Origin: Methanoprimaticola sp047501175
Lineage (GTDB): Archaea; Thermoplasmatota; Thermoplasmata; Methanomassiliicoccales; Methanomethylophilaceae
NCBI RefSeq assembly: GCF_047501175.1
Contig: NZ_JBEQWH010000007.1
Location: 39,520-103,519, forward strand
Direction of reading: 5' to 3'
Length of the DNA: 64,000 nucleotides
Numbering within the stretch: position 1 is the stretch's first letter; each line of letters begins with the position of its first letter. The notes under the pieces are model-generated. The model did not search any database. It had not been told where the DNA came from and was given only the letters and a program-made list of their open reading frames with translations. A program made the position numbers and the translations under genes. This document shows positions 34,287-43,692 of the stretch, piece after piece.

Positions 34287-35264
34287 ATGAAGAAAGACAA
34301 CGTCAAGTTGATGGCGGTCTCGGCCGTCATCATCGCCGTCATACTTCTGGGTTCATGGATCTACATGGACGGGGACGATGGTTCGTCCGACTATCGTGAA
34401 CCGACCGTCGGTGACCTGAAGGAACTGGAATCCACCAAGGATGGTGTCAAGAGCACCATGAGCATCAGGATCCTGGCGGAGTGGGAGGACAAGTACCTCA
34501 TACAGTGGACGTCCGAGGACGGGACCGTGACCAATTTCATATCGGACGACCCCTCGGTCGTCGGACCCGAGATGAAGAATGAGTATGACATGGAGAAGGT
34601 GGGAAGCGAGACGATCGACACGCCCTTCGGAAAGAAGCACTGCGATGTCATGTCATACAAGATGACCGGAGAGGACGGGACCGTCATGGACTGCCTCGCA
34701 TGGTACGGCGGGAAGGTCACGTACAAGGTCGAGATGACCTCCCCCGACGGAAGCACCACATCCGTCATACTGAAGTCGTCCACCATCCTCGGAGACGCCC
34801 CGGGCGACGCGGAGGACTACGGGGTCAGGACCACCTTCCAGGCAGGCGACAGGATCGGATACCGTTCGACCTCGTCCGGCGAGTTCCCGGATGGGAACTT
34901 CATCAGCGAGTTCATCGTGAAGTCCGTCGATCCGACGACCTCCGACCTTCTGATAGACATGCAATACGGACAGGCGACGTTCGAGGATGTGCCGTTCACC
35001 GATGATGAACTCAGGCAGTTCGTGTTCAAGGACGATGCCGACACCCCTGTGAAAACAAAGATGTACACCTGCATCGGCGGTCTGACGGATGCGTGGGTGA
35101 CCACCGAGACCGAGACCATCGACGGATCTACGACCAAGACGACCACTTGGACGAGCTTCGACGGACTCGTCTTCGCGAAATACATCGAGGCGTACGAAGG
35201 GGACGAGCTCGTTGGAACATCCGTGATAACACTGGACCACTGCACGCTCATAGAGACGTTCTGA
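34287..35264 (+). CDS. Membrane-anchored extracellular hypothetical protein
   Basis: 325 residues. One N-terminal membrane helix (VKLMAVSAVIIAVILLGSWIY, about residues 6-26, 20 of them hydrophobic) anchors an acidic, Thr-rich extracellular part. That part looks like two related beta domains (about 40-160 and 170-320), each with a K/M-x-DxxxxxxGxVTYxxExxS-like strand set. I recognise no family. The ATG at 34287 is 25 bases after the TATA element TTTTTAAATGC, so the mRNA is probably leaderless. Confidence 0.6.
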   Translation: MKKDNVKLMAVSAVIIAVILLGSWIYMDGDDGSSDYREPTVGDLKELESTKDGVKSTMSIRILAEWEDKYLIQWTSEDGTVTNFISDDPSVVGPEMKNEYDMEKVGSETIDTPFGKKHCDVMSYKMTGEDGTVMDCLAWYGGKVTYKVEMTSPDGSTTSVILKSSTILGDAPGDAEDYGVRTTFQAGDRIGYRSTSSGEFPDGNFISEFIVKSVDPTTSDLLIDMQYGQATFEDVPFTDDELRQFVFKDDADTPVKTKMYTCIGGLTDAWVTTETETIDGSTTKTTTWTSFDGLVFAKYIEAYEGDELVGTSVITLDHCTLIETF

Positions 35265-35288
35265 TCCAACGGGCCGCCCCGTGGACGA

Positions 35289-35313
35289 CGGGTCGGCCTG
35301 TAAACCCGTTTTT
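35289..35313 (+). terminator. Terminator after the 34287-35264 gene
   Basis: CGGGT (35289-35293) and ACCCG (35304-35308) form a short stem followed by TTTTT. It lies between two converging genes. Confidence 0.5.
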
Positions 35314-35363
35314 ACATCCGTCCGACTGCGGACGATGCCGATGCAAACATCCTCATCGTGTCA

Positions 35364-37058
35364 TCAATCTGATCTTATGCCACATGGATGGTCCCCCGGG
35401 CACCCGACCTCGATGTCCCTGACGACCGAGGAGTACAGTCTGAACCCTCCTGCAAGGTGGTTGCACTCGTACCCGTTCTGCTCCAGTACCCTCGCCGCGA
35501 TGTAGCTGCGGAGACCGCTGTGACAGACCAGGCACACCGGCCTCCCTTCCGGGATCTCGGAGATCCTGTCGCGGATCTCATCGACAGGGATGTTGACCGT
35601 GCCGTCCAGATGCCCCTCCGCGTACTCCTTCGGGGAACGCACGTCCACGACCGTGACGCCGGGATCCGCGACTTTCCCGTCCAGCTCGTCCCAGAAATAC
35701 TGGCTTACTAGTCCGCTCATGACGTTCATCGCGACGAACCCCGCATAGTTGACCGGGTCCTTGGCGGAGGAGTACGGGGGCGCGTACGACAGGTCCAGCT
35801 CAGCCAGGTCATCAACGGTCATACCCGCATGGATCGCCGTGGCAATGACGTCTATGCGCTTGTCCACTCCCTCGTATCCGACGATCTGCGCCCCCAGGAC
35901 CGTCCCTGTGACGGGATCGAACAGCAGCTTCACGGACATGTTCCGGGCACCCGGATAGTATGTGGCATGTGACGCTGAGTACGTGTAGACCTTGTCGTAT
36001 CCGATGCCCGCATCCTTAGCCAGCCTCTCGTTGAGGCCAGTCGTCGCCACCGTCATGTCGAAGACCTTGATCACCGATGACCCGAGGGACCCCTTATACT
36101 CCGAATCCCCTCCGGCGATGTTGTCCGCGGCGATCCTCCCCTGCCTGTTGGCAGGTCCCGCCAATGCGATGTTGGAGGGAACATCGGAGACGAAGTTGGA
36201 CACCTGCACGGCATCCCCGACCGCATAGACCGACGGGTCGGAGGTCCTCATGTGGGAGTCCACCACGATGGCCCCCTTCACCCCGAGATCCAGGCCCGCA
36301 TCCCTTGCTATGCCTGTGTCCGGAACGACACCCAGCGCCACCACGGCCAGGTCCGCATCGATCCTCTCCCCGCTCCTCAGGCACACCTTCAGTCCGTCCA
36401 CCGTCTCGAAGCCCTCCAGCGCATCGGACAGAACGAGCCTGATCCCGTGCGAGCGCAGCACATGATGAACGTCTGCAGCCATGTCCCTGTCCAACGGGGG
36501 CAGGACGTGGTCGGACCTCTGGACCACCGTCACGTCGATGCCCATGTCCGCCAGGTTCTCGGCGACCTCCAGTCCTATGTATCCGGCACCGCACACGACA
36601 GCCCGCTTCGGGGAGTCCCGCTCCACGATGGAACGCATGGCAAGGGTGTCCTCCACCGTGCGTAGGGTCATGACACGGGGATCGTCGATGCCCGGTATGT
36701 CCGGTCTGATGGCCCTCGCTCCGGGTGACAGAATCAGGAAATCATACGGCTCATCGTACTCCGAGCCGTCCACGGTGCTCCTGACCCTGACAGTCTTCGC
36801 CCTGCGATCTATGGAGACGACCTCGCTCCTGACCCTGGCATCAACGTTGAACCTGGCGGAGAACGATGCGGGCGTCTGCAGAGTGAGCTTCCCCTTGTCC
36901 CTGATGACCCCGCCGACGTAGTACGGGAGTCCACAGTTCGCGTACGACACGTATCCCGTGCGTTCCAGCATGACGATCTCCGCACTCTCGTCCAGCCTTC
37001 TGAGCCTGGCCGCTGCCGATGCTCCGCCAGCGACACCGCCCACGATGACGACCTTCAT
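35364..37058 (-). CDS. CoA-disulfide reductase/NADH oxidase family flavoprotein with rhodanese domain
   Basis: 564 residues. The N-terminal part is an FAD/NAD(P) disulfide-reductase fold: FAD loop VGGVAGGASAAARLRR, the single redox Cys42 in SYANCGLPYYVGG, and the NAD loop VCGAGYIGLEVAENL (about 155-170). The last 100 residues are a rhodanese domain with its active Cys512 in LVCHSGLRSY. This CoADR-RHD layout is known to reduce CoA disulfides, persulfides or polysulfide. It may protect against oxygen or handle sulfur. The TATA element (TTTTTAACG) is 25 bases before the ATG. Confidence 0.9.
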   Translation of the reverse strand: MKVVIVGGVAGGASAAARLRRLDESAEIVMLERTGYVSYANCGLPYYVGGVIRDKGKLTLQTPASFSARFNVDARVRSEVVSIDRRAKTVRVRSTVDGSEYDEPYDFLILSPGARAIRPDIPGIDDPRVMTLRTVEDTLAMRSIVERDSPKRAVVCGAGYIGLEVAENLADMGIDVTVVQRSDHVLPPLDRDMAADVHHVLRSHGIRLVLSDALEGFETVDGLKVCLRSGERIDADLAVVALGVVPDTGIARDAGLDLGVKGAIVVDSHMRTSDPSVYAVGDAVQVSNFVSDVPSNIALAGPANRQGRIAADNIAGGDSEYKGSLGSSVIKVFDMTVATTGLNERLAKDAGIGYDKVYTYSASHATYYPGARNMSVKLLFDPVTGTVLGAQIVGYEGVDKRIDVIATAIHAGMTVDDLAELDLSYAPPYSSAKDPVNYAGFVAMNVMSGLVSQYFWDELDGKVADPGVTVVDVRSPKEYAEGHLDGTVNIPVDEIRDRISEIPEGRPVCLVCHSGLRSYIAARVLEQNGYECNHLAGGFRLYSSVVRDIEVGCPGDHPCGIRSD

Positions 37059-37088
37059 GGTGCCGTATCGATAAACGGCGTTAAAAAG

Positions 37089-38600
37089 TCAACACCTCTC
37101 ATCGTCGCCGCATATGCGGGACCATGCCTTGGCGCATTCCACCGCGTTCGACCAGCTCCGCAGCCTCCTGGCCCTCTCGTCCACATCCATCGAGGGGATG
37201 AACTCGCGGTCGAGGATCCAGTTCCTACGAAGCTCGTCGACGTCCTTCCAGAAGCCCACAGTCAGGCCCGCCTCGTACGCGGCACCCAACGCCGTCGACT
37301 CTATGACCTTCGGACGGAGGACCCTTATGCCCGTTATGTCCGCGAGGAACTGGCAGAGGAAATCGTTGGCACTGGCACCCCCATCCACGCGGATCGCCTC
37401 GGTCTCCCCGCCGTGGTCGCGCATCATGGCCCCGACGACATCGCATGCCTGGAACGCGATCGACTCCAGCGTCGCCCTGGCCAGATGGTTCCTGTTTGTG
37501 CCCCTCGTCAGACCCATTATCATGCCGCGGGCCCCCTGGTCCCAGTGCGGGGCCCCCAGACCTGTGAATGCCGGCACGACCGTGCACCCCCCGGTGTCCG
37601 GCACGCTCTCGGCCATCCTCTCGGTCTCCGCCGACGCCTCCACGATCTGCAGCTCGTCGCGGAGCCACTGTATCGCCGCTCCCGCGATGTATATCGAGCC
37701 CTCCACCGCGTAGGACACGGAATCGTCCGACGTGCGTGCGACCGTGGTCAGGAGACCGTTCTCGGACAGGTCCGGCTCCGGCCCTGTGTTCATCAGGAGG
37801 AATCCTCCGGTCCCGAACGTCACCTTCACGTCCCCTTCGGACAGACATTGCTGTCCGAGGAGGGCCGCCTGCTGGTCGCCCATGGACCCTGCGATCGGGA
37901 CCCTTATCCCGAACACGGCCGGGTCGGTGTATCCGAACACATGCCCGGTCGGATGCACCTCCGGGAGTATGTCCCTGGGAACGCCCATGATGGACAGGAG
38001 CTCGTCGTCCCAGTCCAGGGTGCGTATGTTGAACAGCATCGTGCGGGATGCGTTGGAATGGTCTGTCGCATGCACCCTTCCCCCTGTGAGGTTCCAGATC
38101 ACCCACGAGTCGACGGTACCCGCGACCGCCCTTCCCGCGGCAACGGACTCTGACACCCGAGGGACGTTGTCGATCATCCATCTGAGCTTCGTCCCCGTGA
38201 AGTATGGGTCTATGTGGAGTCCGGTACGGCGGAAGATCCCGTCGTCCAGACCTTCGGCGATCAGTCCCTCGCAGAAGGATGCCGTCCTGCGGTCCTGCCA
38301 GACTATCGCGTTGCACAGCGGCGTCCCGAGGTCGCGGTCCCACATCACTGCGGTCTCCCTCTGGTTCGTCACCGCCACCGCCACGCATTCGGACGGGTCG
38401 ATTCCCGGACGGGAGAGGAGATCGGACGTGGTCTCCCTGCATAGAGCCCATATCTCGGCCGGGTCGTGCTCCACGAGGCCGGGCTCGGGATACATCTGCC
38501 TCAACTGGCGCTGGGACACGCCCAGCACCTGCCCCTCGTGACCGAAGAGCATCGCACGGACGCTGGTCGTGCCTGCATCGATGGATAGTATGAATCTCAT
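37089..38600 (-). CDS. glpK: Glycerol kinase
   Basis: 503 residues of the FGGY kinase family, full length. The ATP region ILSIDAGTTSVRAMLF, the glycerol site NQRETAVMWDRDLGTPLCNAIVWQDRRTA (region at about 80-110), the GTGGFLLMNTG block and AFTGLGAPHWDQGARG are all typical GlpK. It makes glycerol 3-phosphate. No glpF or glycerol-3-phosphate dehydrogenase is next to it. Its ATG is two bases after the stop of the ATPase gene upstream, so the two are one operon. Confidence 0.93.
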   Translation of the reverse strand: MRFILSIDAGTTSVRAMLFGHEGQVLGVSQRQLRQMYPEPGLVEHDPAEIWALCRETTSDLLSRPGIDPSECVAVAVTNQRETAVMWDRDLGTPLCNAIVWQDRRTASFCEGLIAEGLDDGIFRRTGLHIDPYFTGTKLRWMIDNVPRVSESVAAGRAVAGTVDSWVIWNLTGGRVHATDHSNASRTMLFNIRTLDWDDELLSIMGVPRDILPEVHPTGHVFGYTDPAVFGIRVPIAGSMGDQQAALLGQQCLSEGDVKVTFGTGGFLLMNTGPEPDLSENGLLTTVARTSDDSVSYAVEGSIYIAGAAIQWLRDELQIVEASAETERMAESVPDTGGCTVVPAFTGLGAPHWDQGARGMIMGLTRGTNRNHLARATLESIAFQACDVVGAMMRDHGGETEAIRVDGGASANDFLCQFLADITGIRVLRPKVIESTALGAAYEAGLTVGFWKDVDELRRNWILDREFIPSMDVDERARRLRSWSNAVECAKAWSRICGDDERC

Positions 38601-38602
38601 GG

Positions 38603-39925
38603 TCACCCTTCGTAGACGTCGTCCAGGGAGATCAACCGCACATCGGGATCCCCTTCGGCGACCCCTCTCAGCTCGGACGTGAATCCGGACCCCGAGAACA
38701 GATGGTACATCTTGCCGGGACCGTCGACAGCGCTTGCGCGCTGCACCAATTCGTCGAGCTCCCTCCTGCCCATGGGCTCCCCGTAGAGCCTGCATCTCGC
38801 GACCAGCATCCTCTGGGCACCGCCTTCGTTGACCGATGCCAGGAAGTCTATGACCTCGTCGACGGTATCGTCGCGCCTCCTGAGCTTCCCGACGAACCTG
38901 TACTCGAAGGACCTCGTGACGTGGTCCATGCATATCGCCTTGAACTCGCGCTCCATGTACGCATCGATATCCTGCTTCGCGAAGTCGTAGGCGCTCTCCG
39001 GCGACTCGAACTCCACCACGTGCGTGTACCTGTAGACCACCTGGTAATAGAAACGGATGAGGTTGCTGTTGATCGCATAGACCGCCCTGCGGGATATGCC
39101 GGAGGACACCTCCTTCCTGAGGATCCCCTTGTGCTCCATGTCCTCCACCATCTTGGAGCAGAACGATGCACTGATCCCGGACCTGGAGGCCATGTCGCGG
39201 ATGCTCTCCGCGCCGTCCGCTATCGCCGCGAGGATCTTGGAGCAGTTGCCGGTGGTGGCCATCTCCGTGGAGACCAGCCCCTCCACCTCGAGGGAGAACA
39301 CGGACATGTGGTCGAATATCTGCGTACGGACGACCTCATCCGGGTCCTGGGACCGGAACAGGTGATGGTATGCCGGGGTCCCTCCGACGATCGCATAGAC
39401 CTTCAGATGCTGCAATGCCGTGTACCCCGGATGGAATCCCTTGCAATCGATGTAGCTCATCGGCTTGAGCTCGAGGTTGTAGTAGAAGCGTCCGAAGACC
39501 GAGTTGTCGCTGTCGCAGACCAGCAGGAGGATCCTCGTGCCTCCCATCTCGCGCGTCATGAAGTTGCGGATGTACGGGTTGATCTCCTCGAAGTTCTCAG
39601 TCAGGTCGGCCAGACGGTCTATCACGACCACGACCTTGCGGCGTGCACACAGCTTCCTGATCGTGGGGAACAGCTCGTCGATGTCCGAGATGCTCGTGTC
39701 GGTGCCACTGAATCTGGAGAGAGCCAGGTTTATCTCCTTCAGATTGTCGCTGCGAAGGCCCTCGGTCCCGGTGATGTAGATGTGGTCCTTGTCACGGGTG
39801 AACTCGCGGAGTAGAGCGGTCTTCCCGAGATGGCGACGCCCGCACACCGCACACGATATCGGGACCTTGTCCCAGAGAGCATTCAGGTACGCGAGCTCCT
39901 CCACACGCCCCACACAACCGTCCAT
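38603..39925 (-). CDS. Archaeal AAA ATPase with DUF234-type C-terminus
   Basis: 440 residues. The N-terminal STAND-like ATPase has Walker A GRRHLGKTALLREF (about 28-41); the Walker B strand reads VVVVIDRLADL, with Arg where the catalytic acid (DE) is expected. A winged-helix segment (about 225-290, SGISASFCSKMVEDMEHKG) and a DUF234 nuclease-like domain follow. Such ATPases are abundant in archaea and of unknown role. The ATG at 39925 is preceded by a TATA element (TTCTTATAT) at the right distance. It is co-transcribed with glpK, an odd partner. Confidence 0.8.
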   Translation of the reverse strand: MDGCVGRVEELAYLNALWDKVPISCAVCGRRHLGKTALLREFTRDKDHIYITGTEGLRSDNLKEINLALSRFSGTDTSISDIDELFPTIRKLCARRKVVVVIDRLADLTENFEEINPYIRNFMTREMGGTRILLLVCDSDNSVFGRFYYNLELKPMSYIDCKGFHPGYTALQHLKVYAIVGGTPAYHHLFRSQDPDEVVRTQIFDHMSVFSLEVEGLVSTEMATTGNCSKILAAIADGAESIRDMASRSGISASFCSKMVEDMEHKGILRKEVSSGISRRAVYAINSNLIRFYYQVVYRYTHVVEFESPESAYDFAKQDIDAYMEREFKAICMDHVTRSFEYRFVGKLRRRDDTVDEVIDFLASVNEGGAQRMLVARCRLYGEPMGRRELDELVQRASAVDGPGKMYHLFSGSGFTSELRGVAEGDPDVRLISLDDVYEG

Positions 39926-40101
39926 GGGAAGGGAAATCACGTCACCGCAATATAAGAATCAGTATGGCCAGCAGATTGAAAAGATTCACGACCCGTTAAA
40001 GGTTCGCATACTGGATTATGTGTCCACACGTATGCAAAAAGTCACTCTTTATATACTGACCAAATGCCGTACGCTCAGGTCTCACAAACCTGGAGCGAAA
40101 C

Positions 40102-42015
40102 ATGAACGAATTGCTGTTGATGATGGCTATCCCGTTCGTCGTGGCTTGCATCCTGCTCGTTGTGAAGAATGATAGGGCGCGTGGACTGATCGCAGAGGTC
40201 GGTGCCGCGGCGATCATAGTGTCGTCGGTGCTCGTGGCATTCACATACGTCGGCAAACCTCAGACCTTCGAGATATCGAGCGAGATCGTAGATCTCCTGA
40301 TGTTCGCGATAGAGCTGATTCTTGGAATAATCATAATCTATCTCGGAGTCAAACACAAGAAATATGCTGCATGCGCCCTCGGCGCGATTCAGCTTGTAAT
40401 GTCACTTGCCTTCGAATTCATATTCAAGGAAGGTATCGAAGTCGAGAACGGACTCTATATCGATGACCTGAGCATAATAATGGTCCTCATCATCGGTATA
40501 ATCGGAAGTTTGATCTGCGTATACGCTGTCGGATACATGCGGGACTTCCAGGAACATGAGGGAGGGAAGGACCGCAGAAGATGGTTCTTCTTCCTGATGT
40601 TCGTGTTCCTGAGCGCGATGTTCGGTGTCGTCCTGTCTAACAACCTGGTATGGATGTTCTTCTTCTGGGAGATCACCACCCTCTGTTCCTTCGCCCTCAT
40701 CGGGTTCACGAAGACGGAGGAGGCCATCAACAACTCGTTCAGACAGCTCATCCTCAACCTGATCGGAGGCATAGCGTTCCTCGCGGCCCTGATAATCCTG
40801 GCGGACCAGGCAGGCATACTGTCCCTGGAGGAGCTTCTGGCCACGCCCGAGGTGTCAGGCGCCCAGTGGATCCTTGCCGCCGTGATGCTCATGGCCCTCG
40901 CCGGGATCGTCAAGTCCGCCCAGATGCCCTTCCACACATGGCTCCTCGGCGCGATGGTCGCGCCCACTCCCACCTCGGCCCTGCTCCATTCGTCGACCAT
41001 GGTCAAGGCAGGAGTGTTCATGCTGCTGAAACTGTCTCCCCTCCTCTGTTGCAACATGGGAGGGTACATGGTGATGACCGTGGGAGGCCTTACCTTCCTG
41101 CTGGCATCCATGGCCGCGATATCCCAGTCCAACGCCAAGAGGGTGCTCGCGTACTCCACGATTGCCAACCTCGGACTGATTGTGGCATGTGCGGGCGTGG
41201 GTACCCCGGAGGCCGTATGGGCAGGGGTCCTACTCACCGTGTTCCATGCCATAACCAAGTCCATGCTGTTCCTCTGCGTCGGTACCGCGGAGCATCACAT
41301 CGGAAGCAGGATAATCGAGGACATGGACGGACTCTTCGAGAGGATGCCCAGGCTCGCCATGACGATGATGCTCGGGATAGCGGCGATGTTCCTGGCCCCG
41401 TTCGGGATGCTGATATCCAAGTGGGCCGCCCTGACGTCGTTCGTCGATCCCTCCAACCCGGTCACCCTCCTGCTCATCGCATGCATAGCGTTCGGTAGCG
41501 CCGTCACAGGGTTCTATTGGACCAAATGGCTCGGCAAGCTCGCCTGCGTGATAAGGGATCAGGAAGATGTGGAGAAGACCGTCAGGATGCAGGAATGGGT
41601 CGTTCTCATGTCCCTGGCGGCCATGGTCGTCCTGGTATGTCTCGGATACCCCCTGCTCTCCGACTGGCTCGTCATCCCGTGGATCTGCGACGCGTTCGGC
41701 ATCGCACCCGCGCTGACCGTCCTGCTGGGCAACAACATGTACCTGCTGCTGATCATGCTGGCGGCACTGATCCTGATCTTCCTCCCGTTCTTCGGCAGGG
41801 GCAGGTCTCGCGAGGTCCCGCACTACATGTCGGGAGTGAACATAGACGACACGTCCTACGAGGGGTCCATGGGCGCCACCGTCAACGTGTCCCTCAGGAA
41901 CTGGTACCTCGAGGGATGGTTCGGCGAGAAGCGCATCGGGGCCATCGGGGAGATCGTCACGGCGTTCGCGATCGTCGTATGCATCGCGGCGGTATGCATG
42001 GGGTGGATGCCATGA
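40102..42015 (+). CDS. echA: Ech hydrogenase subunit A (NuoL/antiporter-like)
   Basis: 637 residues, about 15-16 membrane spans. It is the ion-translocating subunit. The antiporter signature is clear: NNLVWMFFFWEITTLCSFALIGF (region 180-202), KSAQMPFHTWLLGAM and APTPTSALLHSSTMVKAGVF. It leads a six-gene operon with overlapping starts and stops. The promoter is well formed: TTTATATACT (about 40048-40057) and GGAG seven bases before the ATG. Confidence 0.92.
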   Translation: MNELLLMMAIPFVVACILLVVKNDRARGLIAEVGAAAIIVSSVLVAFTYVGKPQTFEISSEIVDLLMFAIELILGIIIIYLGVKHKKYAACALGAIQLVMSLAFEFIFKEGIEVENGLYIDDLSIIMVLIIGIIGSLICVYAVGYMRDFQEHEGGKDRRRWFFFLMFVFLSAMFGVVLSNNLVWMFFFWEITTLCSFALIGFTKTEEAINNSFRQLILNLIGGIAFLAALIILADQAGILSLEELLATPEVSGAQWILAAVMLMALAGIVKSAQMPFHTWLLGAMVAPTPTSALLHSSTMVKAGVFMLLKLSPLLCCNMGGYMVMTVGGLTFLLASMAAISQSNAKRVLAYSTIANLGLIVACAGVGTPEAVWAGVLLTVFHAITKSMLFLCVGTAEHHIGSRIIEDMDGLFERMPRLAMTMMLGIAAMFLAPFGMLISKWAALTSFVDPSNPVTLLLIACIAFGSAVTGFYWTKWLGKLACVIRDQEDVEKTVRMQEWVVLMSLAAMVVLVCLGYPLLSDWLVIPWICDAFGIAPALTVLLGNNMYLLLIMLAALILIFLPFFGRGRSREVPHYMSGVNIDDTSYEGSMGATVNVSLRNWYLEGWFGEKRIGAIGEIVTAFAIVVCIAAVCMGWMP

Positions 42016-42899
42016 GCGATTGGACGTTCGCATTGCTCGGGATCCTGTTCATAATCGCGGCCCCTCTGGCGGGATGCATCCTGTCGGGAGTGGACAGGAA
42101 GGTGTCGGCGAGGATGCAGGGCAGGCAAGGCCCCCCTCTGACACAGCCGTACCATGACGTGAGGAAGCTGCTCGACAAGGACCGCGTGACGGCGAACCAT
42201 GTGCAGGACTTCTACGTGGCATGCTACCTGCTGTGGATCGTGGTCACCGGAGCGATGTTCTTCGCAGGGATGGACCTCCTGCTCGTGATATTCACGCTCA
42301 CGCTCGGAGAGACTTTCCTTGTTCTGGCGGCATACTGCTCCGGGTCCCCGTTCGCACAGGTCGGCGCCCAGAGGGAGATCTACGTCGCCATGTGCTACGA
42401 GCCTCTGATCCTGATGATGGCGATAGGGTTCTACCTCGTCACGGGCGGAACCGACGGAGGAAGCTTCTCCGTGAGCGACATCGCATCGAACGGCGAGATG
42501 GCCATACTCCCGATGATCGGGATATTCATCGGATTCATAGTCATACTCACCATGAAGCTCAGGAAGTCCCCGTTCGACCTGAGCATGTCCCATCATGCGC
42601 ACCAGGACATCGTCCGTGGCGTGGCGACGGAGTTCTCCGGCAGGACGTACGCCCTCATGGAGATCGCCCATTGGTACGAGAACATCATGCTGCTCGGTAT
42701 GGTCGGCCTGTTCTTCGCGAACGGCGAATGGAGCGGTGTCCTGATCGGTGCCGTCGTGGCGGTGCTCGCGTACATCCTGGAGGTCTGGATCGACAACGGC
42801 TTCGCACGCATGAGGTGGCAGAACGCGATCAAGGTCGGATGGGGCGCGTCCATCATCCTCGGCCTCGTGAACATAGCGGTCCTGTTGGTGATAGCATGA
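42012..42899 (+). CDS. echB: Ech hydrogenase subunit B (NuoH-like)
   Basis: 295 residues, about eight membrane spans. It anchors the hydrophilic arm to the membrane arm. The family blocks GVDRKVSARMQGRQGPPLTQPYHD (region 26-49) and KLRKSPFDLSMSHHAHQDIV are typical of NuoH/EchB. It overlaps echA and echC by ATGA each. Confidence 0.92.
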   Translation: MSDWTFALLGILFIIAAPLAGCILSGVDRKVSARMQGRQGPPLTQPYHDVRKLLDKDRVTANHVQDFYVACYLLWIVVTGAMFFAGMDLLLVIFTLTLGETFLVLAAYCSGSPFAQVGAQREIYVAMCYEPLILMMAIGFYLVTGGTDGGSFSVSDIASNGEMAILPMIGIFIGFIVILTMKLRKSPFDLSMSHHAHQDIVRGVATEFSGRTYALMEIAHWYENIMLLGMVGLFFANGEWSGVLIGAVVAVLAYILEVWIDNGFARMRWQNAIKVGWGASIILGLVNIAVLLVIA

Positions 42900-43360
42900 G
42901 CAGCACATCGAAATCCCCATGGATACTGCACTACGATGCATCCAGTTGCAACGGGTGCGACATAGAGGTGCTCGCCTGCCTTACCCCCATCTACGATGCG
43001 GAGAGGTTCGGCGTAATAAACACCGGGGACCCGAAGCAGGCGGACATATTCCTTGTGACGGGCTCCGTGAACGACCAGAACAAGAACGTCGTGAAGCAGC
43101 TGTACGAGCAGATGCCCGACCCCAAGGTGGTCGTGGCCGTCGGCATATGCGCCTGCAACGGTGGCGTGTTCCGCGAATGCTACAACATCCTCGGAGGCGT
43201 GGACACCGTGATCCCGGTGGACGTGTACGTCCCCGGATGCGCGGCAAGACCCGAATCCATCATAGACGGCATCGTGAGAGGCGTCGCCGTCCTTGAAGAG
43301 AAACGCTCCAAGATGAAGGAGGTGAACGAACGTTCCAAGAACAAGAATTCCAAGAATTGA
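42896..43360 (+). CDS. echC: Ech hydrogenase small subunit C (NuoB-like)
   Basis: 154 residues. It carries the proximal [4Fe-4S] cluster. The ligand cysteines are in SSCNGCDIE (Cys18, Cys21), GICACNGG (Cys85, Cys87) and PGCAARPE (Cys115). The C-terminus is a Lys/Asn-rich tail (NERSKNKNSKN). Its stop overlaps the TTG start of echD. Confidence 0.93.
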   Translation: MSSTSKSPWILHYDASSCNGCDIEVLACLTPIYDAERFGVINTGDPKQADIFLVTGSVNDQNKNVVKQLYEQMPDPKVVVAVGICACNGGVFRECYNILGGVDTVIPVDVYVPGCAARPESIIDGIVRGVAVLEEKRSKMKEVNERSKNKNSKN

Positions 43361-43692
43361 ACTACGAAACGATACGCGAGAAGGCCGAGGAGCTCAAGGG
43401 AGACGGATATCGCATGGTGCAGATCTGCGGGATCACCGGAAGCGGTTCCACCGAACTCATCTACAGCTTCGACAAGGAGTTCAGGCTCCTGAACCTGAAG
43501 GTGACCGTCCCGTCGGGGGCGGCGGTCAAGAGCATCACCCCCTCGTACTGGGCAGCCTTCGTCTACGAGAACGAGATACACGACCTCTTCGACGTCGAGT
43601 TCGAGGACAGCATGCTGGACTACAAGGGCAACTTCTTCAGGACCGGCCCGAAGACTCCCTGGAAGAGCCAGGATCCCAAGGGGGCGGCCTGA
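43357..43692 (+). CDS. echD: Ech hydrogenase subunit D (NuoC-like)
   Basis: 111 residues, the short NuoC-like subunit. The core is GSTELIYSFDKEFRLLNLKV then SYWAAFVYENEIHDLFDVEF, typical of EchD/NuoC. The start is TTG, overlapping the echC stop (TTGA); no ATG fits. The stop overlaps the echE ATG (TGATG). Confidence 0.88.
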   Translation: MNYETIREKAEELKGDGYRMVQICGITGSGSTELIYSFDKEFRLLNLKVTVPSGAAVKSITPSYWAAFVYENEIHDLFDVEFEDSMLDYKGNFFRTGPKTPWKSQDPKGAA

